From Campylobacterales bacterium (lineage in GTDB: Bacteria > Campylobacterota > Campylobacteria > Campylobacterales > Arcobacteraceae), in assembly GCA_027064245.1 (NCBI GenBank), contig JAMOPZ010000369.1, forward strand, positions 1 through 8,748: DNA of 8,748 nt. Direction: 5' to 3'. Position 1 is the first letter of the stretch, and each line of letters begins with the position of its first letter. This document shows positions 1 through 7,317 of the stretch, one piece after another. Under the pieces are notes generated by a model, which saw nothing but the letters and a program-made list of their open reading frames with translations, did not search any database and was not told where the DNA came from. The position numbers and the translations under genes were made by a program.

Positions 1-1359
1 ATTATAGCCTATAAATTCATTTGTTCCTATAGTATCAAGGAGTTTTTTAAATTCACCTTTATCTGCATCATCTCCACTACCTTTCCATGCAGCTTTTGCT
101 TTAGCTTTTTGTTCATCCATACATTTGTCAAACTCTTTTATATCTACTTCCATATCTTTTTCTCTTAACATATCTTGTGTCAAATCTAATGGAAAACCAT
201 GTGTATCGTAAAGATTAAAGGCAACTTTTCCACTAAAAATAGTTTGTGTATTTTTTAATTCTTCATTAAACAACTCCATACCACTAGATATTGTTTTAAA
301 AAATCTATCCTCTTCAAGTTTGATTTGTTCTTTTATAAATTCTTTTTGATCTTTAAGATCATGGTAGTGATCTCCTAGCATATCAATAAGTTTATCTACA
401 ATGTCTCCCATAAAAGAAGATCTAAAACCTAGTAAATATCCATGTCTTACTGCTCTTCTTAAAATTCTTCGCAATACATAACCACGCCCTACTTTATCAA
501 ATAAAATTCCTTGTGATAACATAAATGCCACAGTTCTTACATGATCTGCTATTACTCTAAAGCTTGATATATTTTTATCTGTTAGTTTTGTTGTACTAAT
601 AGATTCTATTTTTTGAATTAACGGTTTAAAAGCACTACTATCAAAGTTGTTTAATACACCCTCTTTTATAGCTATTACTCTTTCTAGTCCCATTCCTGTA
701 TCAATACTTGGTTTTGGAAGTGGTGATAATTTACCTTCATTATCCCTTTCATATTGCATAAATACTAAATTCCAGATCTCTAAAAATCTATCACCTTCTC
801 CACCTAAATAGTCTTCATCACTATTAAAATTTTCAGATCCTTGATCATAAAATATCTCACTACAAGGTCCACAAGCACCTGTATCTCCCATAGACCAAAA
901 GTTGTCTTTATCTCCAAATCTTTTAATTCTATCTTCACTTATATGTTTTTTCCATAATTCATAGGCTTCATCATCATTTGTATGAATTGTAACCCATAAT
1001 TTTTCAATAGGTAATTCTAATTTTTTTGTGATAAACTCCCATGCAAAAGATATAGCATCTTCTTTGAAATAATCTCCAAAAGAGAAGTTTCCAAGCATCT
1101 CAAAAAGAGTATGATGTCTTGCTGTATATCCTACATTTTCAAGATCATTATGCTTACCCCCTGCTCTTACACAAAGTTGACAACTAGTTGCTCTGGGATT
1201 TACGGGAATTGGTATATTTCCTGTAAATATATCTTTAAATTGTACCATACCAGCATTTGTAAATAATAAGGTAGCATCATCTGGCACTAAAGGTGCACTT
1301 TTTACAATAGCGTGATGTTTACTTTTAAAAAACTCTAAAAACTCTTTTCTAATATCCAT
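1..1359 (-). CDS. alaS: Alanyl-tRNA synthetase, N-terminal half (partial, runs off left edge)
   Basis: This cytoplasmic class II synthetase charges tRNA-Ala with alanine using ATP. The window holds 453 codons from ATG at 1359 down to base 1 without a stop, about half of the usual ~870 residues. Visible are the N-terminal MDIRKEFLEFF, the family block CVRAGGKHNDLENVGYTARH (about residues 63-82) followed by FEMLGNFSFGDYF, then GDTGACGPCSEIFYD (about 158-172), and the class II motif 3 GMGLERV (about 222-228). The segment GRGYVLRRILRRAVRHG (about 291-307) opens the tRNA-recognition part. The editing and C-Ala domains must lie left of the window. The start is supported by GGA six bases upstream and by the match to the family N-terminus. 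It is transcribed divergently from the downstream operon. No frame breaks are seen. Confidence 0.97.
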   Translation of the reverse strand, partial: MDIRKEFLEFFKSKHHAIVKSAPLVPDDATLLFTNAGMVQFKDIFTGNIPIPVNPRATSCQLCVRAGGKHNDLENVGYTARHHTLFEMLGNFSFGDYFKEDAISFAWEFITKKLELPIEKLWVTIHTNDDEAYELWKKHISEDRIKRFGDKDNFWSMGDTGACGPCSEIFYDQGSENFNSDEDYLGGEGDRFLEIWNLVFMQYERDNEGKLSPLPKPSIDTGMGLERVIAIKEGVLNNFDSSAFKPLIQKIESISTTKLTDKNISSFRVIADHVRTVAFMLSQGILFDKVGRGYVLRRILRRAVRHGYLLGFRSSFMGDIVDKLIDMLGDHYHDLKDQKEFIKEQIKLEEDRFFKTISSGMELFNEELKNTQTIFSGKVAFNLYDTHGFPLDLTQDMLREKDMEVDIKEFDKCMDEQKAKAKAAWKGSGDDADKGEFKKLLDTIGTNEFIGYN

Positions 1360-1389
1360 ATTTTTTCCATTAATTAATTTTATTATGAT

Positions 1390-1398
1390 ATTTTACCA
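1390..1398 (-). promoter_or_regulatory. Extended -10 promoter for alaS
   Basis: On the minus strand the bases read TGGTAAAAT, which fits the extended -10 form TGnTAnAAT. It lies about 30 bases before the alaS ATG, leaving a short leader that contains GGA at 1368-1366. There is no clear -35 hexamer, which is normal for sigma-70 promoters in Campylobacterota. Called from the motif only. Confidence 0.55.
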
Positions 1399-1439
1399 CA
1401 AAAAATATTTATAGTTTGTTATTTCTAAATAAAATTTTA

Positions 1440-1448
1440 TGATATAAT
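1440..1448 (+). promoter_or_regulatory. Extended -10 promoter for the seven-gene operon
   Basis: TGATATAAT is a perfect TGnTATAAT extended -10 element, 27 bases before the TTG start of the metF-like gene. The surrounding DNA is A/T-tract rich, with no clear -35 box at the usual distance. Transcription would start near 1455 and give a leader of about 20 bases with GGAGA at 1465-1469. This is the only strong promoter I see for the operon. Confidence 0.65.
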
Positions 1449-1464
1449 GCTATTTTTAAAATAT

Positions 1465-1469
1465 GGAGA
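1465..1469 (+). promoter_or_regulatory. Ribosome binding site that fixes the TTG start of the metF-like gene
   Basis: GGAGA is the best Shine-Dalgarno match in the window and sits seven bases (counted from GGAG) before TTG at 1476. It supports TTG as the start. The ATG at 1463 that overlaps it is out of frame and reaches a stop after six codons. Confidence 0.65.
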
Positions 1470-1475
1470 ATAAAA

Positions 1476-2390
1476 TTGTTTAATAAATTAATAAAAAAAT
1501 TACAAAGTGATCAAAAATATATCACTTTAGAGACTACACCATCACATGAACCAATTTTTGATAATATTATATCAAAAATAAAAGAGTTTGATCTTGATAA
1601 AAAAGTGGATGGTTTTACAACGACAGATAATCCTTTAGCAAAACTAAAATATAACTCTTTTTTTGCTGCATTAAAATTACAACAAAATTTTAATAAACCA
1701 GTTATTGCAACACTTAGTATGAGAGATAGAAATAAAATAGCTCTTCAAAGTGATCTTTTAGGGGCAAATGATTTTGATATAAGAGCTATCTTATCTTTAA
1801 CAGGTGATCCCGCATCTATGAGTGATCAACCAAGAACTACTGGGGTATTTGAAGGAAATTCAAATATGCTTTTGGAGATAATAAATTCATTTAATAATGG
1901 TATGGATTATAGTGGTAAACTATTTAAAACAAAACCTAAAACAATATATCCGTTTAGTGTGATAAACTCTTATTCAAAAAAGATGGAAAAATTAAAAAAA
2001 CGGATGAGAAAAAAAGTACAAAATCATACAATAGGTATTATAACACAACCTGTTTATGATATAGAAAATGCAAAAGAGTTAATATCTTTATTTAATGAAT
2101 CAAAAGTAGGTTTTACTGATGATAGAAAAAATGCACAGTTAATAATAGGTATTTTTCCTATTACAAAACTAAGAACAGCACAGTTCTTATCTGCTCATGT
2201 ACCAGGTATTTATGTACCTCAATTATGGCTAGATAAACTTACAATTGCAAGTAAAATAGGAATCAAAGAGGAATATAAGGTAGGTATTGAACTTAGTCAA
2301 AATTTAGTTAATGATATGCTTAGTATTCACTCAAATATCCATATTATGACAGCAAATCAATTTGATATAGCAAATGAACTTATAAAATGA
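1476..2390 (+). CDS. Methylenetetrahydrofolate reductase-like flavoprotein (MetF superfamily, divergent)
   Basis: This 304-residue protein is close to the ~296-residue E. coli MetF and aligns along its length in my reading. MetF reduces 5,10-methylene-THF to 5-methyl-THF with FAD, feeding methionine synthesis. ITLETTP (16-22) sits where MetF has its FEFFPP strand, with Glu19 at the catalytic Glu position. ILSLTGDPA (105-113) matches the RGDLP flavin-binding strand, with Asp111. ITQPVYD (189-195) matches the TQFFFD strand, and IIGIFPITKLRTAQF (223-237) matches the PGILPVSN segment. The FEFFPP signature itself is altered, and ALQSDLLGANDFD (89-101) looks specific to a subfamily. It starts with TTG, supported by a strong upstream GGAGA, and is first in the operon. 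It overlaps ruvX by 4 bp. The fold is confident; whether it is the cell's true MetF is not. Confidence 0.8.
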   Translation: MFNKLIKKLQSDQKYITLETTPSHEPIFDNIISKIKEFDLDKKVDGFTTTDNPLAKLKYNSFFAALKLQQNFNKPVIATLSMRDRNKIALQSDLLGANDFDIRAILSLTGDPASMSDQPRTTGVFEGNSNMLLEIINSFNNGMDYSGKLFKTKPKTIYPFSVINSYSKKMEKLKKRMRKKVQNHTIGIITQPVYDIENAKELISLFNESKVGFTDDRKNAQLIIGIFPITKLRTAQFLSAHVPGIYVPQLWLDKLTIASKIGIKEEYKVGIELSQNLVNDMLSIHSNIHIMTANQFDIANELIK

Positions 2391-2770
2391 AATATGCAAG
2401 TATAGATATAGGATTAAAAAGAATAGGGTGTGCCTTATCACTTATGGATGGTATTATAAATCCTCAAGAGGCAATTTTAAGAAAAAATCGTAATCAAGCA
2501 GCATCAGATGTAGATAGTTTTTTAAAAGAGTGGGGTATAGATATTTTAGTAGTAGGATATCCAAAATCTAGTGTTGATATGAGAAAAAGGATAGATCATT
2601 TTATTAAACTTTTAAAATTTGATAAAAATATAGTTTTTCAAAATGAAGATCTATCAACTTTAGAAGCAAAAGAGCTAACAAAAGGTGAAATAAAGCACAA
2701 AAGGGATGGAAGAATTGATTCTATTGCTGCTTCTATTATACTTCAAAGATATTTAAGCAATATAAAATGA
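2387..2770 (+). CDS. ruvX: RuvX/YqgF family pre-16S rRNA nuclease / putative Holliday junction resolvase
   Basis: At 127 residues this is a compact RNase H-fold protein of normal length for YqgF. In E. coli the family is needed for 5' maturation of 16S rRNA; Holliday junction resolution is proposed by homology. The expected acidic residues are present: Asp7 in SIDIGLKRIG (5-14), Glu87 in NEDLST (86-91, the DERLTT position), and Asp111 in GRIDSIAASIILQRYL (108-123). The middle motif is VVGYPKSSVDM (55-65) where most homologues have VGLP followed by a Gly-containing turn, so it is somewhat divergent. The ATG overlaps the upstream TGA as ATGA, and no strong Shine-Dalgarno is seen, so translation probably depends on coupling. 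It sits directly before rsmA, another 16S rRNA maturation gene. Confidence 0.88.
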   Translation: MKYASIDIGLKRIGCALSLMDGIINPQEAILRKNRNQAASDVDSFLKEWGIDILVVGYPKSSVDMRKRIDHFIKLLKFDKNIVFQNEDLSTLEAKELTKGEIKHKRDGRIDSIAASIILQRYLSNIK

Positions 2771-2796
2771 TCTTCTAAGTTTATTTTAGATATTAT

Positions 2797-2800
2797 AAGG
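2797..2800 (+). promoter_or_regulatory. Closely spaced ribosome binding site of rsmA
   Basis: AAGG ends only three bases before ATG at 2804, closer than the usual five to nine. No other in-frame ATG, GTG or TTG exists between the upstream in-frame stop (2768-2770) and 2804. The family motif FGQNFL begins at residue 10, so this start is effectively forced. Confidence 0.45.
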
Positions 2801-2803
2801 CAG

Positions 2804-3610
2804 ATGAAAAAAGTAGTAGCAAAAAAAAAATTTGGGCAAAATTTTTTAAAAGATAGATCAGTTTTATATAAAATCATCCAATCGATGCCCAACAATACTA
2901 ATCGTATAGTTGAAATTGGGCCTGGCTTAGGTGATTTGACAAAAGAACTTGTCAAGTACAAAGATGTAACAGCATATGAGGTTGATAGAGATTTATACTC
3001 TATTTTACAAGTTGAGTTTATAAAAGAGTTAGATTCTAATAAATTTGATCTGATATTAGGTGATGTATTAGATCAATGGAGTCTAAAGAATAGTCTATAT
3101 GATGGTAAATATGATTTAATAGCAAACTTACCATACTATATAGCGACAAATATTATTTTGAATGCATTAGATGATAATAATTGTGAGAATATTATCGTGA
3201 TGATTCAAAAAGAGGTTGCAGATAAATTTACTGCTAAGTGTGGAGAAAAAGCATACTCTTCACTTAGTGTTATAACACAATTACTTTCAAAAGAGGCAAC
3301 AACACTATGTGTTGTGCCACCAATTAGTTTTGAACCACCTCCAAAGGTTGATTCAGCAGTAATTTATATTCAAAAAGATTTAACAAAATCTTTAAATAAT
3401 GGATTTAAAAAGTTTTTGAAAGTTTGTTTTTCTCAACCAAGAAAAGTATTATTAAAAAATTTATCTTCTGTTTTTGATAAAAAACAGCTTCAAATTATTT
3501 TTGAAGAGATGGATATAAAACCAACAGCCCGTCCACATGAAGTTGATGCATCTTTGTATAGCCATATTTATACAAAGGTAACAAATAATGGAAGAAAATA
3601 CAGTAGTTAA
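2804..3610 (+). CDS. rsmA: 16S rRNA (adenine1518/1519-N6)-dimethyltransferase
   Basis: RsmA (KsgA) uses S-adenosylmethionine to dimethylate two adjacent adenines in the 3' terminal hairpin of 16S rRNA, a late 30S assembly step. Its loss gives kasugamycin resistance in other bacteria. The 268 residues are normal length. Motifs in order: KKFGQNFL (8-15); the SAM loop VEIGPGLGDLT (36-46); the acidic ribose-binding pair in YEVDRD (58-63); GDVLD (86-90); the catalytic NLPYYIATN (108-116); and FEPPPKVDSAV (176-186). The C-terminal helical part has FSQPRKVLLKNL (209-220) and KPTARPHEVD (239-248). It begins 33 bp after ruvX, and its last 23 bases overlap rnj. A run of ten A covers codons 6-9 (2821-2830), a possible slippage site. 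Confidence 0.97.
   Translation: MKKVVAKKKFGQNFLKDRSVLYKIIQSMPNNTNRIVEIGPGLGDLTKELVKYKDVTAYEVDRDLYSILQVEFIKELDSNKFDLILGDVLDQWSLKNSLYDGKYDLIANLPYYIATNIILNALDDNNCENIIVMIQKEVADKFTAKCGEKAYSSLSVITQLLSKEATTLCVVPPISFEPPPKVDSAVIYIQKDLTKSLNNGFKKFLKVCFSQPRKVLLKNLSSVFDKKQLQIIFEEMDIKPTARPHEVDASLYSHIYTKVTNNGRKYSS
3574..3578 (+). promoter_or_regulatory. Ribosome binding site of rnj inside rsmA
   Basis: AAAGG lies within the last codons of rsmA, nine bases before the rnj ATG at 3588. It supports that start and therefore the reality of the N-terminal extension of RNase J. The next in-frame ATG comes only at codon 92, inside the nuclease domain. Confidence 0.5.
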
Positions 3611-5468
3611 TACACAAAATAATGCAAATGAAAATACAACTAATAATACAAATATAAACACTCCCTCAAAAGGTAAAACTGTACAACAAAAGCGAAAACC
3701 ACCAACAAGTGGTAATGGTTGGACAAATGATTTAAAAAAAGCTTTTGATATAAATGAACGGATTCAAAAAGAGAGATTAAATCCTCATAATAAATTAAAT
3801 TTAAAAACAAACTCTAATATAAAGATAACTCCTCTTGGAGGTCTTGGTGAAATTGGTGGAAATATGATGGTAATAGAGACTAATAATAGTGCTATTATCG
3901 TAGATGTTGGTATGAGTTTTCCTGATGATTCTATGCATGGAGTTGATATATTAGTACCAGATTTTACTTATATTAGACAAATTAGAAGTAAGATAGTTGC
4001 TATTGTAATTACCCATGCACATGAAGATCATATAGGTGGTATGCCATATATTTTCAAAGAGATTCAAGTACCTATTTATGGTACATCACTTCCTCTTGAG
4101 ATGATAGGTTCTAAGTTTGATGAGCATAAACTAAAACAACATAGAAGTTATTTTAGAGCTGTACAAAAAAGAAAACCTATAAGAATAGGGGAGTTTGAAG
4201 TAGAATGGATACATATAACTCATTCTATTGTTGACTCTTCTGCACTTGCAATTACAACAGAAGCAGGTACTATTATTCATACAGGTGATTTTAAGATAGA
4301 TCATACTCCTATAGATAACTATCCTACAGATATACATAGATTGGCTTATTATGGTGATAAAGGTGTTTTAGCACTACTTAGTGATAGTACAAATTCTCAT
4401 GCTCCAGGATTTACAAGAACTGAAAAAACTGTTGGTCCTACATTTGAAAAGATTTTTTCAACTGCTAAGGGTAGGGTGATTATGTCTACATTTAGTTCAA
4501 ATCTTCATAGAATAGTACAAGCTATAGAAACAGGATTAAGATATAATAGAAAAATATGTATCATAGGTAGAAGTATGGAAAAAAATATTGATATTGCTAT
4601 GAATTTAGGATATGTAAAATTTCCAAAAAGTAATTTTATTGATGCACATGAAGTAAATAAATATCTTGATAAAGAGATCTTAATCATAACTACAGGTAGT
4701 CAAGGTGAGCCTATGAGTGCATTATTTAGAATGTCTATACATGAACATAGACATATTAAGATAAAGGAAACTGATCAAGTGATTTTATCTGCTAAAGCAA
4801 TTCCTGGAAATGAAGGAAGTGTATCAGAGATAATAAATCAGCTTTTAAAAGCTGGAGCTAATGTAGCATATAAAGATTTTAGTGATATTCATGTAAGTGG
4901 ACATGCTGCTCAAGAGGAGCAAAAATTGATGTTAAGACTTGTAAAACCAAAATTCTTTTTACCAGTTCACGGTGAGTATAATCATGTTGTAAAACATAGT
5001 CAAACAGGTATTGAGTGCGGTATATTAGAAAGAAATACTTATATATTAAGTGATGGAGAGCAAGTAGAGATTGCGCCAAAATATTTAAAACGAGTAAAAA
5101 CTGTAAAAACAGGTAAAACTTATATAGATAATCAACGAAATAGAAAAATAGGTGATGATGTAGTTCTTGATAGACAAACTATGGCAAATGAAGGTGTTAT
5201 TATGATAGTGGCACAAATAAATGAAGATAATAGGACAATAGAAGGTCAAGCAAGAGTTAGTTCATTTGGTATTGTTGATGCAAAAAGTGAGAAATATTTT
5301 GCAAAAGAGATTGAAGATATTTTATCGAACTTTTTAAGCCATATAAAACCTGGTATTTTAAAAAATACAAGATCAACAGAAGAGGAATTAAGAAAAGTAG
5401 TAAGAAAGCATTGTATTAGAAAATATAGAAAATATCCTATGATAGTGCCTACAATTTTTGTACAATAG
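3588..5468 (+). CDS. rnj: Ribonuclease J with Asn/Thr-rich N-terminal extension
   Basis: RNase J is a zinc-dependent 5'-3' exo- and endoribonuclease for mRNA decay and rRNA maturation. In Campylobacterota, which generally lack RNase E, it is a main RNA decay enzyme. The 626 residues exceed the ~555 of Bacillus RNase J. The excess is a polar, disordered-looking extension of about 75 residues, rich in Asn and Thr at 8-26 and Lys-rich later. The metallo-beta-lactamase core starts at ITPLGGLGEIGGN (80-92). Metal ligands are HAHEDH (143-148), His212 (THS), Asp234 in HTGDF (231-235) and, after the beta-CASP insert, the SGHA (437-440) and PVHGE (459-463) motifs. The C-terminal domain is present, ending KYPMIVPTIFVQ. 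It overlaps rsmA by 23 bp. The extension resembles in kind the longer one of Helicobacter RNase J. Confidence 0.96.
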   Translation: MEENTVVNTQNNANENTTNNTNINTPSKGKTVQQKRKPPTSGNGWTNDLKKAFDINERIQKERLNPHNKLNLKTNSNIKITPLGGLGEIGGNMMVIETNNSAIIVDVGMSFPDDSMHGVDILVPDFTYIRQIRSKIVAIVITHAHEDHIGGMPYIFKEIQVPIYGTSLPLEMIGSKFDEHKLKQHRSYFRAVQKRKPIRIGEFEVEWIHITHSIVDSSALAITTEAGTIIHTGDFKIDHTPIDNYPTDIHRLAYYGDKGVLALLSDSTNSHAPGFTRTEKTVGPTFEKIFSTAKGRVIMSTFSSNLHRIVQAIETGLRYNRKICIIGRSMEKNIDIAMNLGYVKFPKSNFIDAHEVNKYLDKEILIITTGSQGEPMSALFRMSIHEHRHIKIKETDQVILSAKAIPGNEGSVSEIINQLLKAGANVAYKDFSDIHVSGHAAQEEQKLMLRLVKPKFFLPVHGEYNHVVKHSQTGIECGILERNTYILSDGEQVEIAPKYLKRVKTVKTGKTYIDNQRNRKIGDDVVLDRQTMANEGVIMIVAQINEDNRTIEGQARVSSFGIVDAKSEKYFAKEIEDILSNFLSHIKPGILKNTRSTEEELRKVVRKHCIRKYRKYPMIVPTIFVQ

Positions 5469-5494
5469 TTATATGTAAGATATATGGATATAAT

Positions 5495-6454
5495 ATGAAT
5501 TATAAACAAATAGCACAAGATGTATTATTAACAGAAGCTCAAGAACTTCAAAATAGTGCTTTAAATATATCAGATGATATTGTAAAAGTGGTTAAGCTTA
5601 TAGGTTCTATAAAAGGAAAGTTAATTATAACAGGTGTTGGCAAATCAGGTCTTGTAGGTGCCAAAATGGCAGCTACTTTTGCTAGTACTGGTACGAGTAG
5701 TTTTTTTATACATCCAACAGAAGCTATGCATGGTGATTTAGGGATGATAGGTAAAGATGATATAGTATTAGCTATTAGTTATAGTGGAGAGAGTGATGAA
5801 TTAGCATCACTATTGCCTCATATTAAACGATTAAATATACCTTTAATAGCAATGGCAAAGGATAATAAATCTACATTAGGAAGCTATGCAGATATATTTT
5901 TAGATATAAGTATAACTAAAGAGGCATGTCCTTTAAATATAGCTCCTACATCTTCTACTACATTAACTATGGCTTTAGGTGATGCACTTGCTGTTTGTTT
6001 AATGAAATATAAAAACTTTCAAAAAGAAGATTTTGCTTCATTTCATCCAGGTGGGAGTTTAGGCAAAAAACTTTTTGTAAAAGTTAAAGATCTTTTACAA
6101 ACTAAGAATTTACCTATTGTTCCACATGGAACAGTGCTTAAAGAAGCAGTAGTTATTATGAGTCAAGGGAGATTAGGTAGTGCTATACTTGTAGAAGATG
6201 ATAAGGTTATAGGGCTTTTAAGTGATGGTGATTTACGAAGAGCTATGTTAAAAGATAATTTTAGTTTAGATTTTCAGGTAGAAGATATAGCAACAAAAAA
6301 TCCAATTACTATAAAAGATGAAAATCTTTTAGCTAGTGATGTATTGGAACTTATAGAAGAAAATAAAATACAGATGTTAATAGTAGTAGATAGTAACAAT
6401 AAGTTAAAAGGTGTATTACATATACATAAGCTTATAGAAGCTGGTATTAAATAA
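5495..6454 (+). CDS. kdsD: D-arabinose 5-phosphate isomerase (KdsD/KpsF family)
   Basis: This cytoplasmic isomerase converts ribulose 5-phosphate to arabinose 5-phosphate, the first step towards Kdo for lipopolysaccharide or capsule. The 319 residues show an SIS domain (about 1-190) followed by two CBS domains (about 200-319). The four residues tied to catalysis in E. coli KdsD (Lys59, Glu111, Glu152, His193) correspond to Lys50, Glu102, Glu143 and His184 with a constant offset of nine. They lie in GVGKSG (47-52), SGESDE (97-102), TKEACPLNIAPTSSTT (141-156) and FHPGGSLG (183-190). It begins 26 bp after rnj with GGA (5486-5488) six bases before ATG. The gene is also named kpsF; without a capsule locus here, the Kdo/LPS role is the safer reading. 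Its pairing with rnj is, as I recall, shared with Helicobacter. Confidence 0.95.
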   Translation: MNYKQIAQDVLLTEAQELQNSALNISDDIVKVVKLIGSIKGKLIITGVGKSGLVGAKMAATFASTGTSSFFIHPTEAMHGDLGMIGKDDIVLAISYSGESDELASLLPHIKRLNIPLIAMAKDNKSTLGSYADIFLDISITKEACPLNIAPTSSTTLTMALGDALAVCLMKYKNFQKEDFASFHPGGSLGKKLFVKVKDLLQTKNLPIVPHGTVLKEAVVIMSQGRLGSAILVEDDKVIGLLSDGDLRRAMLKDNFSLDFQVEDIATKNPITIKDENLLASDVLELIEENKIQMLIVVDSNNKLKGVLHIHKLIEAGIK

Positions 6455-6474
6455 AAAAATAAAAAAGAAGATAA

Positions 6475-7317
6475 ATGTCAAAAGAAAAACAATCAGAAGA
6501 AAATAAAATACGATTAAATAAGTTTATATCTCATAATAGTAGATTTAGTAGACGAGAAGCGGATGAGCTTATAAAAGCTGGAAAAGTATCTATAGATGGT
6601 AAAGTAATAGGAGATTTAAGTACTAAAGTATCTCCTACTATAGAGGTAAAGGTAAATGGTAGAACTGTAAAAGTTGATTATAGTAGAGCTTCAACAGTGA
6701 TAGTTTATAATAAACAAAAAGGTGAAATAGTATCAAAAAAAGATCCTCAAGGTAGAAAAGTTATATATGATACTATTCCTAAAAAGTATAGTCATTTTAT
6801 ACCAATAGGACGGCTTGATTATGCAAGTGAGGGAATGATCTTATTAACAGATGATCCTAAGATTGCTGATGCTCTAATGCACTCAAATCTTGAAAGAGTA
6901 TATAAAGTAAAAATTCAAGGTGAGATAACACCAGCTATGATAAATGCAATGCAAAATGGTCTTCTTGCAGAAGATGCTCGTGCTGGCGCATATAAAAATA
7001 CAAATATAACAGAGATGTCATTTGCACCATTTTTAGGATTTCAGGTACAGACAAATACTCCAAAATTCTCAAAATTAAAAGTAGCAATTACAGAGGGTAA
7101 AAATAGAGAGATAAGAAGATTTTTTGCATATTTTGATGCACAAGTTATGGACTTAAAAAGAGTTAGTTTTGGTGGTATCAACCTAAATAGTCTTCCAAGT
7201 GGAAAAGTAAGATTTCTAACAAAAGATGAATATGAAGATTTAAGACTATTTTTAAAAGATCAAACAAAAAGAAAAAGAAAAGAAAAAAATCTTGATTTAG
7301 AAGAAGATGAATTCTAA
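6475..7317 (+). CDS. rluB: RluB/RsuA-type rRNA pseudouridine synthase
   Basis: The enzyme isomerises a specific uridine to pseudouridine in rRNA. An N-terminal S4 RNA-binding domain (about 12-68, beginning IRLNKFISHNSRFSRREAD) precedes the catalytic domain. That domain contains the signature GRLDYASEGMILLTDD (112-127) with catalytic Asp115, and LKVAITEGKNREIRR (201-215). The architecture fits RsuA, RluB and RluF; I favour RluB (23S rRNA helix 80-93 region) from the length of 280 residues and the EGKNREIRRFF form, but target specificity cannot be proven from sequence. The tail (262-280) is a Lys/Arg cluster followed by an acidic end. It starts 20 bp after kdsD with a weak AAGAAG site four bases before ATG, and its last 11 bases overlap rarA. 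The neighbours rsmA and rnj support an rRNA maturation role. Confidence 0.93.
   Translation: MSKEKQSEENKIRLNKFISHNSRFSRREADELIKAGKVSIDGKVIGDLSTKVSPTIEVKVNGRTVKVDYSRASTVIVYNKQKGEIVSKKDPQGRKVIYDTIPKKYSHFIPIGRLDYASEGMILLTDDPKIADALMHSNLERVYKVKIQGEITPAMINAMQNGLLAEDARAGAYKNTNITEMSFAPFLGFQVQTNTPKFSKLKVAITEGKNREIRRFFAYFDAQVMDLKRVSFGGINLNSLPSGKVRFLTKDEYEDLRLFLKDQTKRKRKEKNLDLEEDEF

Noticed and set aside
1360..1475. T-box-like or riboswitch element before alaS or the metF-like gene
   Set aside because: The predicted leaders are only about 20-25 bases long, with no room for an aptamer and no stem with G/C pairs.
1463..1483. Six-codon ORF starting at ATG 1463 (MENKIV) overlapping the metF-like ribosome binding site, as a possible leader peptide
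   Set aside because: It has no binding site of its own, is out of frame with the TTG start, and very short ORFs are frequent in such AT-rich DNA.
2743..2961. Minus-strand ORF opposite ruvX/rsmA, and other antisense ORFs at 3461-3661, 4131-4337, 4505-4687, 4879-5079 and 5246-5518
   Set aside because: Each lies opposite a well-identified gene, lacks a ribosome binding site and recognisable motifs, and has the composition expected of a reverse-strand shadow.
5489..5494. TATAAT directly before the kdsD ATG as an internal promoter
   Set aside because: It would place the transcription start inside kdsD, past the ATG, and there is no correctly spaced TG or -35; GGA at 5486-5488 serves better as a ribosome binding site.
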